Below, in pieces: positions 1 through 8,042 of a stretch of 64,000 nucleotides of DNA. The notes under the pieces were generated by a model. The model was given only the letters and a program-made list of their open reading frames with translations. It had not been told where the DNA came from and did not search any database. The stretch lies in NCBI GenBank assembly GCA_001304015.1, contig LJUY01000001.1, forward strand, positions 141,520-205,519, written 5' to 3'. Source of the DNA: a candidate division Zixibacteria bacterium SM23_81 (GTDB lineage Bacteria > SM23-81). A program made the translations under genes and the position numbers. Each line of letters opens with the position of its first letter. The first letter of the stretch is position 1.

Positions 1-442
1 AATGATCCCCGTCGGTCGTTGCGACTCTAGCGAGCGTCGCCTGGTCACGAATCTTAGCCACAGCAGCTGCCCGGACGGATTCACTGCGGTCCGTTAATAC
101 GACTTGGATCAGGACGGCGTTGTCTGTCAGTCTCTCGACGGCAGAAATGCGAACAGCATCATTGTCGTCGGTTGTGGCAGCAAAAGCCAGGATAGCCTGG
201 TCATTAACTCTCCGGATAGCCGCCAGTCGCACTTCAGAATCGCTGTCGGTCTTAGCGATTGCCGATAACAGGCTCTCGCGCGTTAGCTTTTTCACGGCGA
301 TTCTGCGGATGATCCAATTGGTATCCGTGGTGGCAATTTGCTCTAGTATATTTTGGTCAGAGAGGTCCTCCACTGCGGGTTTGCGGACCTCCAAATCAGC
401 GCTCTGCCATTTCGGGTTAGACGAATCTTTTCTCGCACGCAT
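1..442 (-). CDS. HEAT/LRV-like repeat protein (3' end beyond window)
   Basis: The minus strand reads as about 24-residue repeats of the pattern DQ-x-(I/L)-L-x-x-(I/V)-A-x-T-D-x-(D/N)-x-x-V-R-x-x-A-(V/I)-x-(K/R)-L. This is the signature of HEAT-like or leucine-rich-variant repeat proteins, which build superhelical scaffolds for protein binding. At least five units are visible before the window edge cuts the gene. Two ATG codons are in frame, at 457 and 442. I prefer 442 because a GGAGG sits eight bases before it, while the upstream one has no ribosome site. A TGA lies just before 457, so the protein cannot extend further. A strong promoter lies at 574-602. The specific role is unknown. Confidence 0.75.
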   Translation of the reverse strand, partial: MRARKDSSNPKWQSADLEVRKPAVEDLSDQNILEQIATTDTNWIIRRIAVKKLTRESLLSAIAKTDSDSEVRLAAIRRVNDQAILAFAATTDDNDAVRISAVERLTDNAVLIQVVLTDRSESVRAAAVAKIRDQATLARVATTDGDH

Positions 443-573
443 AGATTTGACCTCCATCTTTCACTAATAGCGTTTAGTTGCTGCCGTGAGTATATGCCAT
501 GACGGCACGCGACCGTCTTGTAGTCGACGACTTGACAATTAAGATTGCGACAGAGTCGCCACATTACGAAGTC

Positions 574-602
574 ATGATATCATAAATCTAAGAAATTGTC
601 AA
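574..602 (-). promoter_or_regulatory. Sigma-70-type promoter for the HEAT-repeat gene
   Basis: On the minus strand TTGACA (602-597) and TATCAT (579-574) are separated by exactly 17 bases. Predicted transcription start is near 567, giving a leader of about 125 nt before the ATG at 442. Confidence 0.75.
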
Positions 603-709
603 CAAGAAATGCGCTTAGAAAAACCAAAGAATACAAAAACGCTCATTACTTCAAAAGGAGGGCACTTAATAACATAACATTTTGTCTTAATGTTGATTAT
701 GTTTATAGC

Positions 710-732
710 AACGGACTAAAAATCCGTTTTTT
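710..732 (+). terminator. Rho-independent terminator-like hairpin without a plus-strand gene
   Basis: AACGGA (710-715) pairs with TCCGTT (723-728) across a 7-base A-rich loop and runs into six T residues on the plus strand. No plus-strand gene precedes it in the window, so it may be left from a lost gene. Confidence 0.45.
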
Positions 733-754
733 GCTTCCAATTTGTTTCCAAATC

Positions 755-784
755 ATGGTCAAATATGGTCAATTTTGGTAATTT
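755..784 (+). repeat. Three tandem 10-bp repeats (ATGGTCAAWT type)
   Basis: ATGGTCAAAT, ATGGTCAATT and TTGGTAATTT follow each other with a period of 10 bases, so the GGT words face the same side of the helix. Such phasing is typical of protein binding sites, for example integrase arm sites or a regulator array. The function here is not established. Confidence 0.4.
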
Positions 785-815
785 ATCGTGCGATGCTTAA
801 TCTGTTGAACAGACA

Positions 816-861
816 ATAAAAAGAGGGAGTTGCATAAATCACAAAGACTTACGTAACTCCC
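816..861 (-). terminator. Hairpin with T-tract after the tRNA-Arg half
   Basis: On the minus strand GGGAGTT (861-855) pairs with AACTCCC (831-825) and is followed by CTCTTTTTATT. The loop is long (23 bases). It lies just after the 5' half of the tRNA, so a transcript from the tRNA promoter would end here at about 95-100 nt. Confidence 0.45.
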
Positions 862-869
862 CTTTAGAC

Positions 870-910
870 GATTAGGAATCCCTTGCTCTATCCGCCTGAG
901 CTACGGGGGC
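870..910 (-). pseudogene. 5' half of tRNA-Arg(CCU)
   Basis: From 910 downward the minus strand reads acceptor GCCCCCG, TA, D-stem GCTC/GAGC and an anticodon arm with loop TTCCTAA (anticodon CCT), all in canonical spacing. Agreement stops after tRNA position 40: the 3' anticodon stem should continue TCCCT but reads TCGTC. No T-arm or acceptor 3' strand appears anywhere down to base 1. It is a truncated tRNA gene. A break inside the anticodon stem is where tyrosine integrases often recombine, so an old integration or deletion is the likeliest cause. Confidence 0.8.
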
Positions 911-917
911 ACAAAGA

Positions 918-946
918 GTTATAGGGTTTTGTTATTAATTTGTCAG
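918..946 (-). promoter_or_regulatory. Promoter of the truncated tRNA-Arg gene
   Basis: CTGACA (946-941) and TATAAC (923-918) are 17 bases apart and place the transcription start a few bases before tRNA position 1. The promoter has stayed intact although the tRNA is broken. Confidence 0.6.
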
Positions 947-1082
947 TTAAATATTGCCAAAAACATGGGTAAAATCAAGTCTTTTTTTCCTCCTCTCCCC
1001 CATTGTGTTGAAGAGGCAATATATCGAGAGGACTTCGCGGAGTAGGTTCCTTTTGCTCTATGTATTCAGGTCACCATCGAAC

Positions 1083-1625
1083 TCAAAAGTGGAACACACC
1101 AGATGCAGTCCAGAGCGTGGCCTTGTCGACATCCACGTTGGCTTGATCATATTCAAGCTGAACGGAGAACTTAGCTGAGGCATTGAAGGCTGCTCCGAGT
1201 CCCCAGGCAAAATCGTTGCCATTTGCGGACCACGATGACGGTGCGAAGCCAAAGAGGGTCCGGGTCGCATCGAGTTTCCAGTGTACCAGCCCTGCCTTGG
1301 CAAAGAGCCCAAACTGAGGGTGAACCGGCAGGATGCCTTTGGCCCACGCGCCTAACTCCCAGAGGTCATACTCGCCCCTGATCCCAAAGAAATCCTCTTC
1401 GAGCTTGCCGAAGTTCATGTATGCCGCTTCGACAGCAAAGTGCTTATGCATACGGACTCCCCCAAAGAACTTGAATGCGCCGCCTATTGAGTCAAAGCCG
1501 CTATCCTCGATCTCCGATATTCCTAAGCCGACCCCAATGTACTTATCTGCAGCAAATACGGCAGGAGAGACAAGAAGGCCGGCTAGGAAACTTGCTGAAA
1601 GCACTACAGTGCTTAATACTCTCAT
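1083..1625 (-). CDS. Small outer-membrane beta-barrel protein
   Basis: A 180-residue protein beginning MRVLSTVV with a cleavable signal peptide ending around PAVFA-AD. The mature part alternates polar and aromatic residues (GVGLGISE, FKFFGGVR, AVEAAYMNF, LEYDQANV) and ends in ...GVFHF, the terminal phenylalanine recognised by the BAM machinery. The fold matches 8-stranded OmpW/OmpA-like porin barrels. The ATG at 1625 is preceded by GGAGG at good spacing; an upstream in-frame ATG would add an implausible 22-residue cytosolic head. It stands alone between intergenic regions; the ligand is unknown. Confidence 0.75.
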   Translation of the reverse strand: MRVLSTVVLSASFLAGLLVSPAVFAADKYIGVGLGISEIEDSGFDSIGGAFKFFGGVRMHKHFAVEAAYMNFGKLEEDFFGIRGEYDLWELGAWAKGILPVHPQFGLFAKAGLVHWKLDATRTLFGFAPSSWSANGNDFAWGLGAAFNASAKFSVQLEYDQANVDVDKATLWTASGVFHF

Positions 1626-1775
1626 GGTTTTCCTCCATAATATAACGGTGGCGTGATGCTGCTCGCAAAAATCTAAAGCCTCACATCCCATATTTCCTTA
1701 AAAACAACTTCGGTCTTAGGCTTTTCCTCCTCTCATTTGATCAGCAACATCCTGAAGGTCTTATCATGGTGGGGC

Positions 1776-3182
1776 TCATTTAAGTTTCTTTTGATCAATG
1801 AGCCGCTTGGCCAGCTCGATGCCCTCCTCGAGGGTGAAAAACTGCCCCTCGATCTGCGCCTGGTAGCAAGCCTCTAGGATTCTCCCAAAGTGAGGACCGG
1901 GCTTGAGTCCCAGCTTGATGAGATGTCTCCCCAGCACGATCGGCCTGGGCGCAGAATCTTCGACTTCTAGGGCGCGAGCCCGTTCGAGAAGCCATTGGCC
2001 GGCTGGAAAGCCATCGAAAGGCATCTGCGGACGTCCCAGCTGATCCGCCCGAGCCACGCGAACGAGGCGATCGATACGACCGACATGACGAGCAAGGCGG
2101 CGGATGGCAGTGTCGCCCGCCTGCGCATCGAAAAGCTCCTTGGGCCGAAGGTGTGCAGAAACGAGTGGCACAATAGCCTCGATGAGATCCTGCTGATTGG
2201 TCATGCGATCGAGGAACGATCTGGTAAGCTCCTCCCCCGCTTTCTCATGCCCTTTCGAACGAGTCTTGCCCTCTTTAAACTCTGTCTTCACCGGCTTGCC
2301 AAAGTCGTGGCAGAGAACGGCGAGCCCAACGACCAGGTCTTCCAGATCGTCCCCGGTGCGTTCCTGAGCGAAGGCGTCCATGCAGTGCAATGTATGTATC
2401 CAAACATCACCCTCAGGATGCCAACCGGGATCTTGAGGGCAGCCAACTAGCGACTCCAGTTCAGGGTAATAGCGGATCCACCCGCAATCGAGCAGAAAAG
2501 AGAGCCCACGCGACGGCCGAATGCCTTTGAGGATCAGTTTCCGCCACTCATCGAAGATCCGCTCGCGGGCCAGTCCCTCGGATTCAATAGTTCGACTTAG
2601 AGCTATCGTCTCAGGTGCTACTTCCAGGTCAAACCTGGCTACGAACTGCATGCCTCGTAGCACCCGAAGAGGGTCCTCCACGAATTTCTCTCCGGTGTGT
2701 CTCAGCACCCCCTCCTTGAGATCCCTGAGACCACCGAAAGGATCGATAATCTCACCGGTGAGAAGATCGAGGACCATCGCGTTGATTGTGAAGTCGCGAC
2801 GCGATGCGGCTTCCTTGAAAGCCATTTCAGGATCAGAGAGAATCGTAAAGCCCTTGTGTCCCAGACCGGCTTTTGACTCCCGCCTGGGAATTGAAACGTC
2901 AATGGGCAAACCGTAAATCTTGATGACGCCAAAGGCCTTCCCGACGAGATCAATCCTGAAGTGCTGGGAGAGAATCTCAATAAGAGCATCCGGTTTTACC
3001 CCATAAACCTCGATATCGAGATCCTTGGCGGGGATGCCGAGCGCAGCGTCCCGGACGCATCCCCCTACCAGATAGGCACGTCCGTCCGCAGCCGCGATGG
3101 CCTTGGAGATCGCTTCTTGCGCCTTCCGAAGCGCCACATCCTCTATGCGCAGCTTTATTTTCTCTGGTGCACTCATCTCCAC
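1776..3182 (-). CDS. cca: CCA-adding enzyme / tRNA nucleotidyltransferase with HD domain
   Basis: Class II tRNA nucleotidyltransferase, which builds or repairs the 3' CCA end of tRNA. The head domain shows the nucleotide-binding signature GGCVRDAALG and the metal-binding pair DLDIEVYG. The RRDFTINAM motif follows, then the RNA/base-binding helices. A C-terminal HD-type phosphohydrolase region carries CHDFGK. At 468 residues it is in the range of HD-containing family members. The first codon is a GTG (3182) with an ATG two codons later; the nearest GGAG abuts the ATG, so the start is not certain. One tRNA in this window (Arg-CCG) lacks an encoded CCA, giving the enzyme a real substrate. Confidence 0.92.
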   Translation of the reverse strand: MEMSAPEKIKLRIEDVALRKAQEAISKAIAAADGRAYLVGGCVRDAALGIPAKDLDIEVYGVKPDALIEILSQHFRIDLVGKAFGVIKIYGLPIDVSIPRRESKAGLGHKGFTILSDPEMAFKEAASRRDFTINAMVLDLLTGEIIDPFGGLRDLKEGVLRHTGEKFVEDPLRVLRGMQFVARFDLEVAPETIALSRTIESEGLARERIFDEWRKLILKGIRPSRGLSFLLDCGWIRYYPELESLVGCPQDPGWHPEGDVWIHTLHCMDAFAQERTGDDLEDLVVGLAVLCHDFGKPVKTEFKEGKTRSKGHEKAGEELTRSFLDRMTNQQDLIEAIVPLVSAHLRPKELFDAQAGDTAIRRLARHVGRIDRLVRVARADQLGRPQMPFDGFPAGQWLLERARALEVEDSAPRPIVLGRHLIKLGLKPGPHFGRILEACYQAQIEGQFFTLEEGIELAKRLIDQKKLK

Positions 3183-3309
3183 GGTTCTTTTCTTATCGGC
3201 CTTAAATAAGAGAACGAGACAACATGTCCAGAACTATCCCCTTTAAACGGGAGATAGAACAATCTCCTCCTATTGCTTCGATCGCCTTTCAAAAATTGTT
3301 ACCTCGTTC

Positions 3310-4749
3310 TCACTTCAAAAAAACACATTTTCTAATTTCTTTGTAATCACCAGCGATGATCTGGTAAAGATAAATACCTGAACTTAGTTTGGTCGCATCC
3401 CAATCTACAATGTGATACCCAGCACTCTTCTGCCCGTTGACAAGTGTCTCAACCATCTGACCTTGCACATTGTAAACTCGTATCTCAACATGACTCGATT
3501 TTGGCAAACTGTATCGAATGGTCGTTGTGGCATTAAAGGGATTGGGGCAGTTCTGATGAAGCGCATGGGCTGATGGTATCCCTTCTGATAAGGTCTCTTC
3601 GACCACCCCCGTTTCGTTCCTCAGGAACGTGACCTCCATGAGAAAAACATTGTAAGGCCCAAACTGAGACATGAGGAAATAGACGATTTCACCACTGTTT
3701 GCTATGTAGTTGTCATGCATAAAAGCCCCGTATAAAGCGGGATAGTCGTTTGCGCTAGCCACCTGCCATGGCGCGCTCCAGGGCCCGATGGGCTCATGAG
3801 CTTCACGCACCTCTATGCTTGCCGTGCTCTCGTTCAGGTACATCATGATCCAACGTTGAAGATAAGGGTTCCACAGGACGGAAAGTTCACCCACCGGCGG
3901 GTCCACGATGAAGATGGCATCCGCTTCATCAGTGCTCCAACCTGTTCCCATATAGTACTGATAAGCTGCTCTATCCAGGACATCCGCTGGCAAAACCCTG
4001 GCGAGCTTTACCCCGCCGAATCGGCCTGCCGGGATACCCCAGAAAAGCAGATATCCTGATTGCTCCGCGCTGGCCACCTGAATGAAATTGCTGCTTCCCG
4101 ACCACTGCGTTCCAGAGAGGAACCATGACTCTCCATCATCATCGGAATAGGCTATTTCAGAGTAGTTCACCTCCCACTGTCCCGGCGTTCCCCACTGTTT
4201 CACAGACATGAACCATAGAAATTGTCGCTCTCCAAAGCTCCAGCCCGCAGAAGGAATTTTAGTCACCTCTCCAGAACCATCGTTGGGATCGTGGTTACCC
4301 TCAACCACAGCCTTAGCCTGACCTGAAAGATCACAAATCCAGCCATCAAATGTAATGCCATCAGAAGCCACCATGTCGGTGGTGTAAGCCATAGTGTTGG
4401 AACGCCAGTCGCCTGAACCCGGCGTGCCCGGAGGACCGAACGTATCTCCGAAAAGGAAATAGATACGGCCATCGCTATGCAAAAGCATGCTTCCCAAATC
4501 GGTGCCATACACATTCACCTGACCGGTGTTGTTCATAGAAGGTTGACCAGTGAGCTGTCCAATCTGCCTGACCGATGCAATAGCCCGGATACCCCCATCG
4601 TTCTCATTTCTAGCGGCAAGCGTGACGTTCTGCTCATAGCCAGCATGAGCATGAGCTATAATGAGAGCGTAGCTGTATGTCGTCTTGATTATCATTTGAG
4701 CACACAATGGCCCTGTAAGAAGGAGGAGAATTATGATAGTCTGCTTCAT
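3310..4749 (-). CDS. Exported DUF4185 protein with type A secretion tail
   Basis: The protein starts with a signal peptide (MKQTIIILLLL...LCAQ). The middle is a DUF4185 domain, seen from GTDLGSM, LFGDTFGPP and WRSNTMAYTTD; this five-bladed-propeller-like family occurs in secreted carbohydrate-active proteins. The last 85 residues are a FlgD-like immunoglobulin-fold 'type A' sorting domain (CPNPFNATTTI, VYNVQGQMV, SSGIYLYQ), which directs export through the type IX system in FCB bacteria. An ATG six codons upstream (4767) is possible; neither has a clear ribosome site. A perfect promoter is at 4822-4850. Substrate unknown; no catalytic residues can be assigned. Confidence 0.8.
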   Translation of the reverse strand: MKQTIIILLLLTGPLCAQMIIKTTYSYALIIAHAHAGYEQNVTLAARNENDGGIRAIASVRQIGQLTGQPSMNNTGQVNVYGTDLGSMLLHSDGRIYFLFGDTFGPPGTPGSGDWRSNTMAYTTDMVASDGITFDGWICDLSGQAKAVVEGNHDPNDGSGEVTKIPSAGWSFGERQFLWFMSVKQWGTPGQWEVNYSEIAYSDDDGESWFLSGTQWSGSSNFIQVASAEQSGYLLFWGIPAGRFGGVKLARVLPADVLDRAAYQYYMGTGWSTDEADAIFIVDPPVGELSVLWNPYLQRWIMMYLNESTASIEVREAHEPIGPWSAPWQVASANDYPALYGAFMHDNYIANSGEIVYFLMSQFGPYNVFLMEVTFLRNETGVVEETLSEGIPSAHALHQNCPNPFNATTTIRYSLPKSSHVEIRVYNVQGQMVETLVNGQKSAGYHIVDWDATKLSSGIYLYQIIAGDYKEIRKCVFLK

Positions 4750-4821
4750 TTTTAAGTTGTAGAACATTGTCAGGTGGCGTGGATGTTATGCTTTATCCAA
4801 ATTGAGAGATGAACTGCCTCT

Positions 4822-4850
4822 ATTTTACCAAAGATGTTACCTCTTGTCAA
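4822..4850 (-). promoter_or_regulatory. Sigma-70-type promoter for the DUF4185 gene
   Basis: TTGACA (4850-4845), 17-base spacer, TAAAAT (4827-4822) on the minus strand, about 75 bases upstream of the ATG. This 4750-5179 intergenic stretch holds two divergent promoters and no gene. Confidence 0.8.
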
Positions 4851-5031
4851 GAATAATTCAAATGGAGCCCCTTCAGTTCAAATAATAAAACCGAATTGAT
4901 CCAAGAGCGCATAAGGATGCGTATGAATGCTTCTGGTTTACCGCACAGGGTCTGGTCTGAAGGCAGCACGATCCTCTTTCGGAGCCAGCATTGGAAAATC
5001 ATAAGAAATCATAGAAATCATAAAATAAGAG

Positions 5032-5060
5032 TTGACAAGAGAATTGTATGACACTATATT
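5032..5060 (+). promoter_or_regulatory. Sigma-70-type promoter for the OmpA-like gene
   Basis: TTGACA (5032-5037), 17-base spacer, TATATT (5055-5060). Transcription start near 5068 leaves a 5' leader of about 110 nt before the GTG start. Confidence 0.8.
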
Positions 5061-5179
5061 TGCGAAGTTTCTCTGAAACTGCTGAAAGATGTCCTAGGAT
5101 AGAGGTCCACCGAGAACTTATTTTGTCCATTTAGAGAGTTCTAAAAATCTAAGCGGGTAGCTGAGAGGAGGGATCTATC

Positions 5180-6562
5180 GTGAAGAGAGTGGCATTGATT
5201 TTGGTGGTAATGGCTTTAATTGGTTTACTGGCTGCACCTGCAGTGGCTTACAACGTGGCTCATAAAGCTGGCGTGGGGTTCAATGTCGGAGTTGCACGAT
5301 ATCGTGGAGAAAAGAGCTATACTGAGAATTCAAAGTTCGGATTTGCCAGGGAGCTGTCCATTGGCTATGGATTGACGTCTAACATCTCCACAATTTTTAA
5401 TTATGGCTTTCTTGATTTAGGTGCCGACGACCATTTCGATACGGAAATCAGCCCCGCTCTGTCCTTCAAGCTGCAATTCTCCGCGTTTCCCGAAAAGAGG
5501 ATTCATCCCTTTGTATTTACAGGCGCAGGTCTCATTGCTTTTACTCCCAAGGATCCTCAAGGCCGTAAGATAGATATAGAAGACGAGGAGGACCGGATGA
5601 CGATGGTCCTCCTGGGCACTGGAGCTGAGATCTTTTTTAATGAGCATGTGGCCTTGAATGCGTTTGTTGATGCCCATGCACCTTTTACCGATCAGCTGGA
5701 TGGCCTAGTGGCCGGAGATTGGGATGATTGGTATTGGGGGGTTAAAGCTGGGTTGACTTTCTATGTCGGCGATACAGACACAGATGGTGACGGGATACCG
5801 GACAAACAGGACCTCAGCTTGAAATATGCCGAGGATTTTGATAGTTTTCAGGACGGAGATGGAGCACCTGATTACGATAACGACCAGGACGCCATCCCCG
5901 ATATCTACGACCGCGCTCCCAATGCTCCCGAGGATGAGGACGGTTTTCAGGACTGGGACGGGGCGCCCGACGAGGACAACGACGGCGATGGCATCCCCGA
6001 TGTATGGGATAAAGCTCCCAATCAGCCGGAGGACTTTGACGGCTATGAGGACAGTGATGGCGAGCCGGATTATGACAACGACGGCGATGGTGTGCCCGAC
6101 ATCTATGATGGAGCTCCCAACGAGCCTGAGACGGTGAACGGTTATATGGATTGGGACGGAATTCCCGATGGAGAAAAGAAACCCGAACCCGTTAAAACCG
6201 ACATCATGCCCCAAAAAGTAGGAGAAAAGGTCATTCTACGTGGTGTGAATTTCAAAACAGCTTCGGCTCAGCTGTCACTCAACTCATACGTTATTCTCGA
6301 CGATGTGGTGGAGATTCTCAAGGAACACACGGAGATCCAGCTTAAAATTGAAGGACATTGCGACAGCAGAGGAGAAGACGCCTATAATCTGGATCTCTCC
6401 CAGAGACGGGCCGATTCCGTTAGAAACTATTTGCTACAGCAAGGCATTGAGGGGCATCGTCTGGAGGCCATCGGTTATGGTGAAAAGCATCCCATAGCTT
6501 CCAATGAGACGGTAGATGGCCGAGCACAAAACCGGAGGGTTGTGTTTCTAAGGACGCAATAG
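5180..6562 (+). CDS. OmpA-family protein with thrombospondin type 3 repeats
   Basis: GTG start, preceded by GGAGG nine bases upstream. The 460-residue protein has four parts: a signal peptide (to about residue 23, ...AAPAVA); an N-terminal beta-barrel (about 24-190); an acidic stretch of thrombospondin type 3 repeats (about 197-332, units such as DNDGDGIPD and DWDGAPD that bind calcium); and a C-terminal OmpA/MotB peptidoglycan-binding domain (about 345-460, with IEGHCDSRG and QRRADSV). It should tie the outer membrane to the cell wall, with a calcium-stiffened spacer crossing the periplasm. It is one of only two large plus-strand genes and has its own promoter and terminator. Confidence 0.9.
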   Translation: MKRVALILVVMALIGLLAAPAVAYNVAHKAGVGFNVGVARYRGEKSYTENSKFGFARELSIGYGLTSNISTIFNYGFLDLGADDHFDTEISPALSFKLQFSAFPEKRIHPFVFTGAGLIAFTPKDPQGRKIDIEDEEDRMTMVLLGTGAEIFFNEHVALNAFVDAHAPFTDQLDGLVAGDWDDWYWGVKAGLTFYVGDTDTDGDGIPDKQDLSLKYAEDFDSFQDGDGAPDYDNDQDAIPDIYDRAPNAPEDEDGFQDWDGAPDEDNDGDGIPDVWDKAPNQPEDFDGYEDSDGEPDYDNDGDGVPDIYDGAPNEPETVNGYMDWDGIPDGEKKPEPVKTDIMPQKVGEKVILRGVNFKTASAQLSLNSYVILDDVVEILKEHTEIQLKIEGHCDSRGEDAYNLDLSQRRADSVRNYLLQQGIEGHRLEAIGYGEKHPIASNETVDGRAQNRRVVFLRTQ

Positions 6563-6677
6563 CAGAATTGGCATAGGACGTTGTAAAATTATTTGACAAA
6601 GCTTCTGCGACTTAAAAAAGACATATTATTTCTCTATGGGAAATGAGATTTCCCAATTCTTGTGGTAGTTAATCTCG

Positions 6678-6722
6678 AAGGGATCCGCACTCTGCACAGG
6701 CTGGGCGACGGGTCCCTTTTCC
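6678..6722 (+). terminator. Terminator after the OmpA-like gene
   Basis: AAGGGATCC (6678-6686) pairs with GGGTCCCTT (6710-6718), nine pairs including one U-G, followed by TTTT. The 23-base loop is long, so a leader structure for the next gene cannot be excluded. Confidence 0.5.
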
Positions 6723-6756
6723 CGTTTCAACCAAGTTTCTTGCGGCCAGTCCGGAT

Positions 6757-7431
6757 ATGTCAGGACCTATGGGTCATATAATTGATATTGATACGAATGA
6801 AAAATTGCTGGTTCCCAAAGTCATTTGTGTGGGCCGCAACTACGCTGCTCACGCACGGGAAATGAACGCAGAAGTCCAGGAGGTACCTGTCCTGTTTTTC
6901 AAGCCCTCCACCTCGATCCTGCATCAGGGCGCAAACATCCCGTATCCCCCTTATACTTCGAATCTTCAACATGAAGTCGAATTGGGAGTCGTCATGGCTA
7001 AGGGGGGTAAAAAGATCCAACCGGAAGAAGTTCAGGGCAAGATGTACGGCTATCTTCTCGCTTTGGATATGACTTTACGAGACAGGCAAAACGAGGCTAA
7101 AAGGGAAGGAAAACCGTGGGCTGTTTGCAAGGGATTCGATGGCTCTCTGCCCATTTCCATGGTTGTGGGTACGAATAACCTAGCAGATATTCAGAATTTG
7201 GATATCAAACTCTGGGTCAATCAGCAATTGCGCCAGAGCGCGAGTACCAGTGATATGATTTTTTCAGTTGAGAGGCTGGTGAGTTACATTTCGGATTTCT
7301 TCACCTTGGAGAGAGGTGATCTTATTTTGACGGGCACTCCAGCGGGAGTCTCCGCCATTGAGCCAGGCGATCTCGTGGAGGCTCAGTTGGGTTCCAGATT
7401 GAAAATAAGTTTTCTGGTCGAAAAAAAATAA
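6757..7431 (+). CDS. Fumarylacetoacetate hydrolase family protein
   Basis: A 224-residue enzyme of the FAH fold, a group that cleaves C-C bonds or decarboxylates acyl-pyruvates and includes oxaloacetate decarboxylases and fumarylpyruvate hydrolases. Family hallmarks are visible: VICVGRNYAAHAREM near the start, the metal-binding stretch LQHEVELGVVM, then GYLLALDMTLRD and the C-terminal LILTGTPAGV. The length matches the single-domain YcgM/FAHD1 type. Small members often act on oxaloacetate or keto-acid breakdown products; the exact substrate cannot be read from sequence. The ribosome site before the ATG is weak. It ends directly in a strong bidirectional terminator. Confidence 0.88.
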   Translation: MSGPMGHIIDIDTNEKLLVPKVICVGRNYAAHAREMNAEVQEVPVLFFKPSTSILHQGANIPYPPYTSNLQHEVELGVVMAKGGKKIQPEEVQGKMYGYLLALDMTLRDRQNEAKREGKPWAVCKGFDGSLPISMVVGTNNLADIQNLDIKLWVNQQLRQSASTSDMIFSVERLVSYISDFFTLERGDLILTGTPAGVSAIEPGDLVEAQLGSRLKISFLVEKK

Positions 7432-7460
7432 AGCCCTTGTGAGTTCCAAGGGCTTTATTT
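7430..7460. terminator. Bidirectional rho-independent terminator
   Basis: AAAGCCCTTG (7430-7439) pairs perfectly with CAAGGGCTTT (7447-7456) around a short loop, with T-rich flanks on both strands. It separates the convergent FAH-family gene and apt and overlaps the stop codon of the former. Confidence 0.85.
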
Positions 7461-7497
7461 GGATAGCTTTTCCATTTTTTAAGAAATTGTGTTTCCT

Positions 7498-8022
7498 TTA
7501 TTCGCTGTCATAATGAATCAGTGACAATAGTTCATAGCCGTTGAGCTTTTTTCTTCCCCTTAAGAAATCCAGCTCGATGAGAAAGGCGATGCCCACAATC
7601 TCCCCCCCCACTTTCTCCACCATCTGACAGGTCGCCGCCACCGTTCCACCGGTAGCCAGAAGATCATCGACGATCAAAACTTTTTGCCCTTTTTCAATGG
7701 CGTCCCGATGGATTTCCAAGGCATCTGTGCCATACTCCAATTCATACTCCACCCGCAGAGTTTCCGCTGGCAACTTTCCGGGCTTGCGCACTGGCACCAC
7801 GCCGACTCCGAGTTTATAGGCCAGGCTCGATGCGAGCAGAAATCCCCTGGCTTCTATGCCCACCACCACATCAACGGAACGATTTTTATAGTGGTCATAG
7901 AGGGTCTCGATCACTTGACGGTAGGCGACCTTGTCCTTCAGCAGGGTCGTGATGTCTCGGAAAACAATTCCCTTCTTGGGGAAATCGGGCACGTTTCGGA
8001 TAAACTTTTTAAAGTCCTTCAT
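7498..8022 (-). CDS. apt: Adenine phosphoribosyltransferase
   Basis: Salvage enzyme joining adenine and PRPP to give AMP. The 174-residue protein shows the family start (IRNVPDFPKKGIVFRDIT), the base-binding VVGIEARGFLLAS segment and the PRPP-binding loop VLIVDDLLATGGT. I start at MKDFKKF (8022), where a GAGG lies nine bases upstream; an ATG five codons earlier is less typical of the family. It is the last gene of a minus-strand group with acylphosphatase and an SLOG protein. Confidence 0.95.
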   Translation of the reverse strand: MKDFKKFIRNVPDFPKKGIVFRDITTLLKDKVAYRQVIETLYDHYKNRSVDVVVGIEARGFLLASSLAYKLGVGVVPVRKPGKLPAETLRVEYELEYGTDALEIHRDAIEKGQKVLIVDDLLATGGTVAATCQMVEKVGGEIVGIAFLIELDFLRGRKKLNGYELLSLIHYDSE

Positions 8023-8042
8023 GAGTAGTTTCCTCATCTGTG

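Larger units (their letters stand above)
603..869. other. AT-rich gene-poor stretch next to a broken tRNA
   Basis: No convincing gene is visible on either strand; short open frames here lack ribosome sites and family resemblance. The stretch is markedly richer in A and T than the flanks. It holds a plus-strand terminator-like hairpin, three tandem 10-base words and a second hairpin abutting a tRNA-Arg fragment. This resembles the scar of an integrated element, but no integrase remnant was recognised. Confidence 0.4.

Noticed and set aside
870..910. tRNA-Arg(CCU) interrupted by a group I intron
   Set aside because: Group I introns do interrupt tRNA-Arg(CCU) in some bacteria, but no T-arm or acceptor 3' half is found on the minus strand down to base 1, and the break is in the 3' anticodon stem rather than the loop.
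5705..6214. 169-codon minus-strand hydrophobic frame
   Set aside because: Shadow of the Asp-rich thrombospondin repeats (GAC/GAT read as GTC/ATC), which makes a false Val/Ile-rich protein.
6678..6722. T-box or other riboswitch before the FAH-family gene
   Set aside because: No T-box consensus or specifier loop; a simple stem with T-tract explains the sequence.
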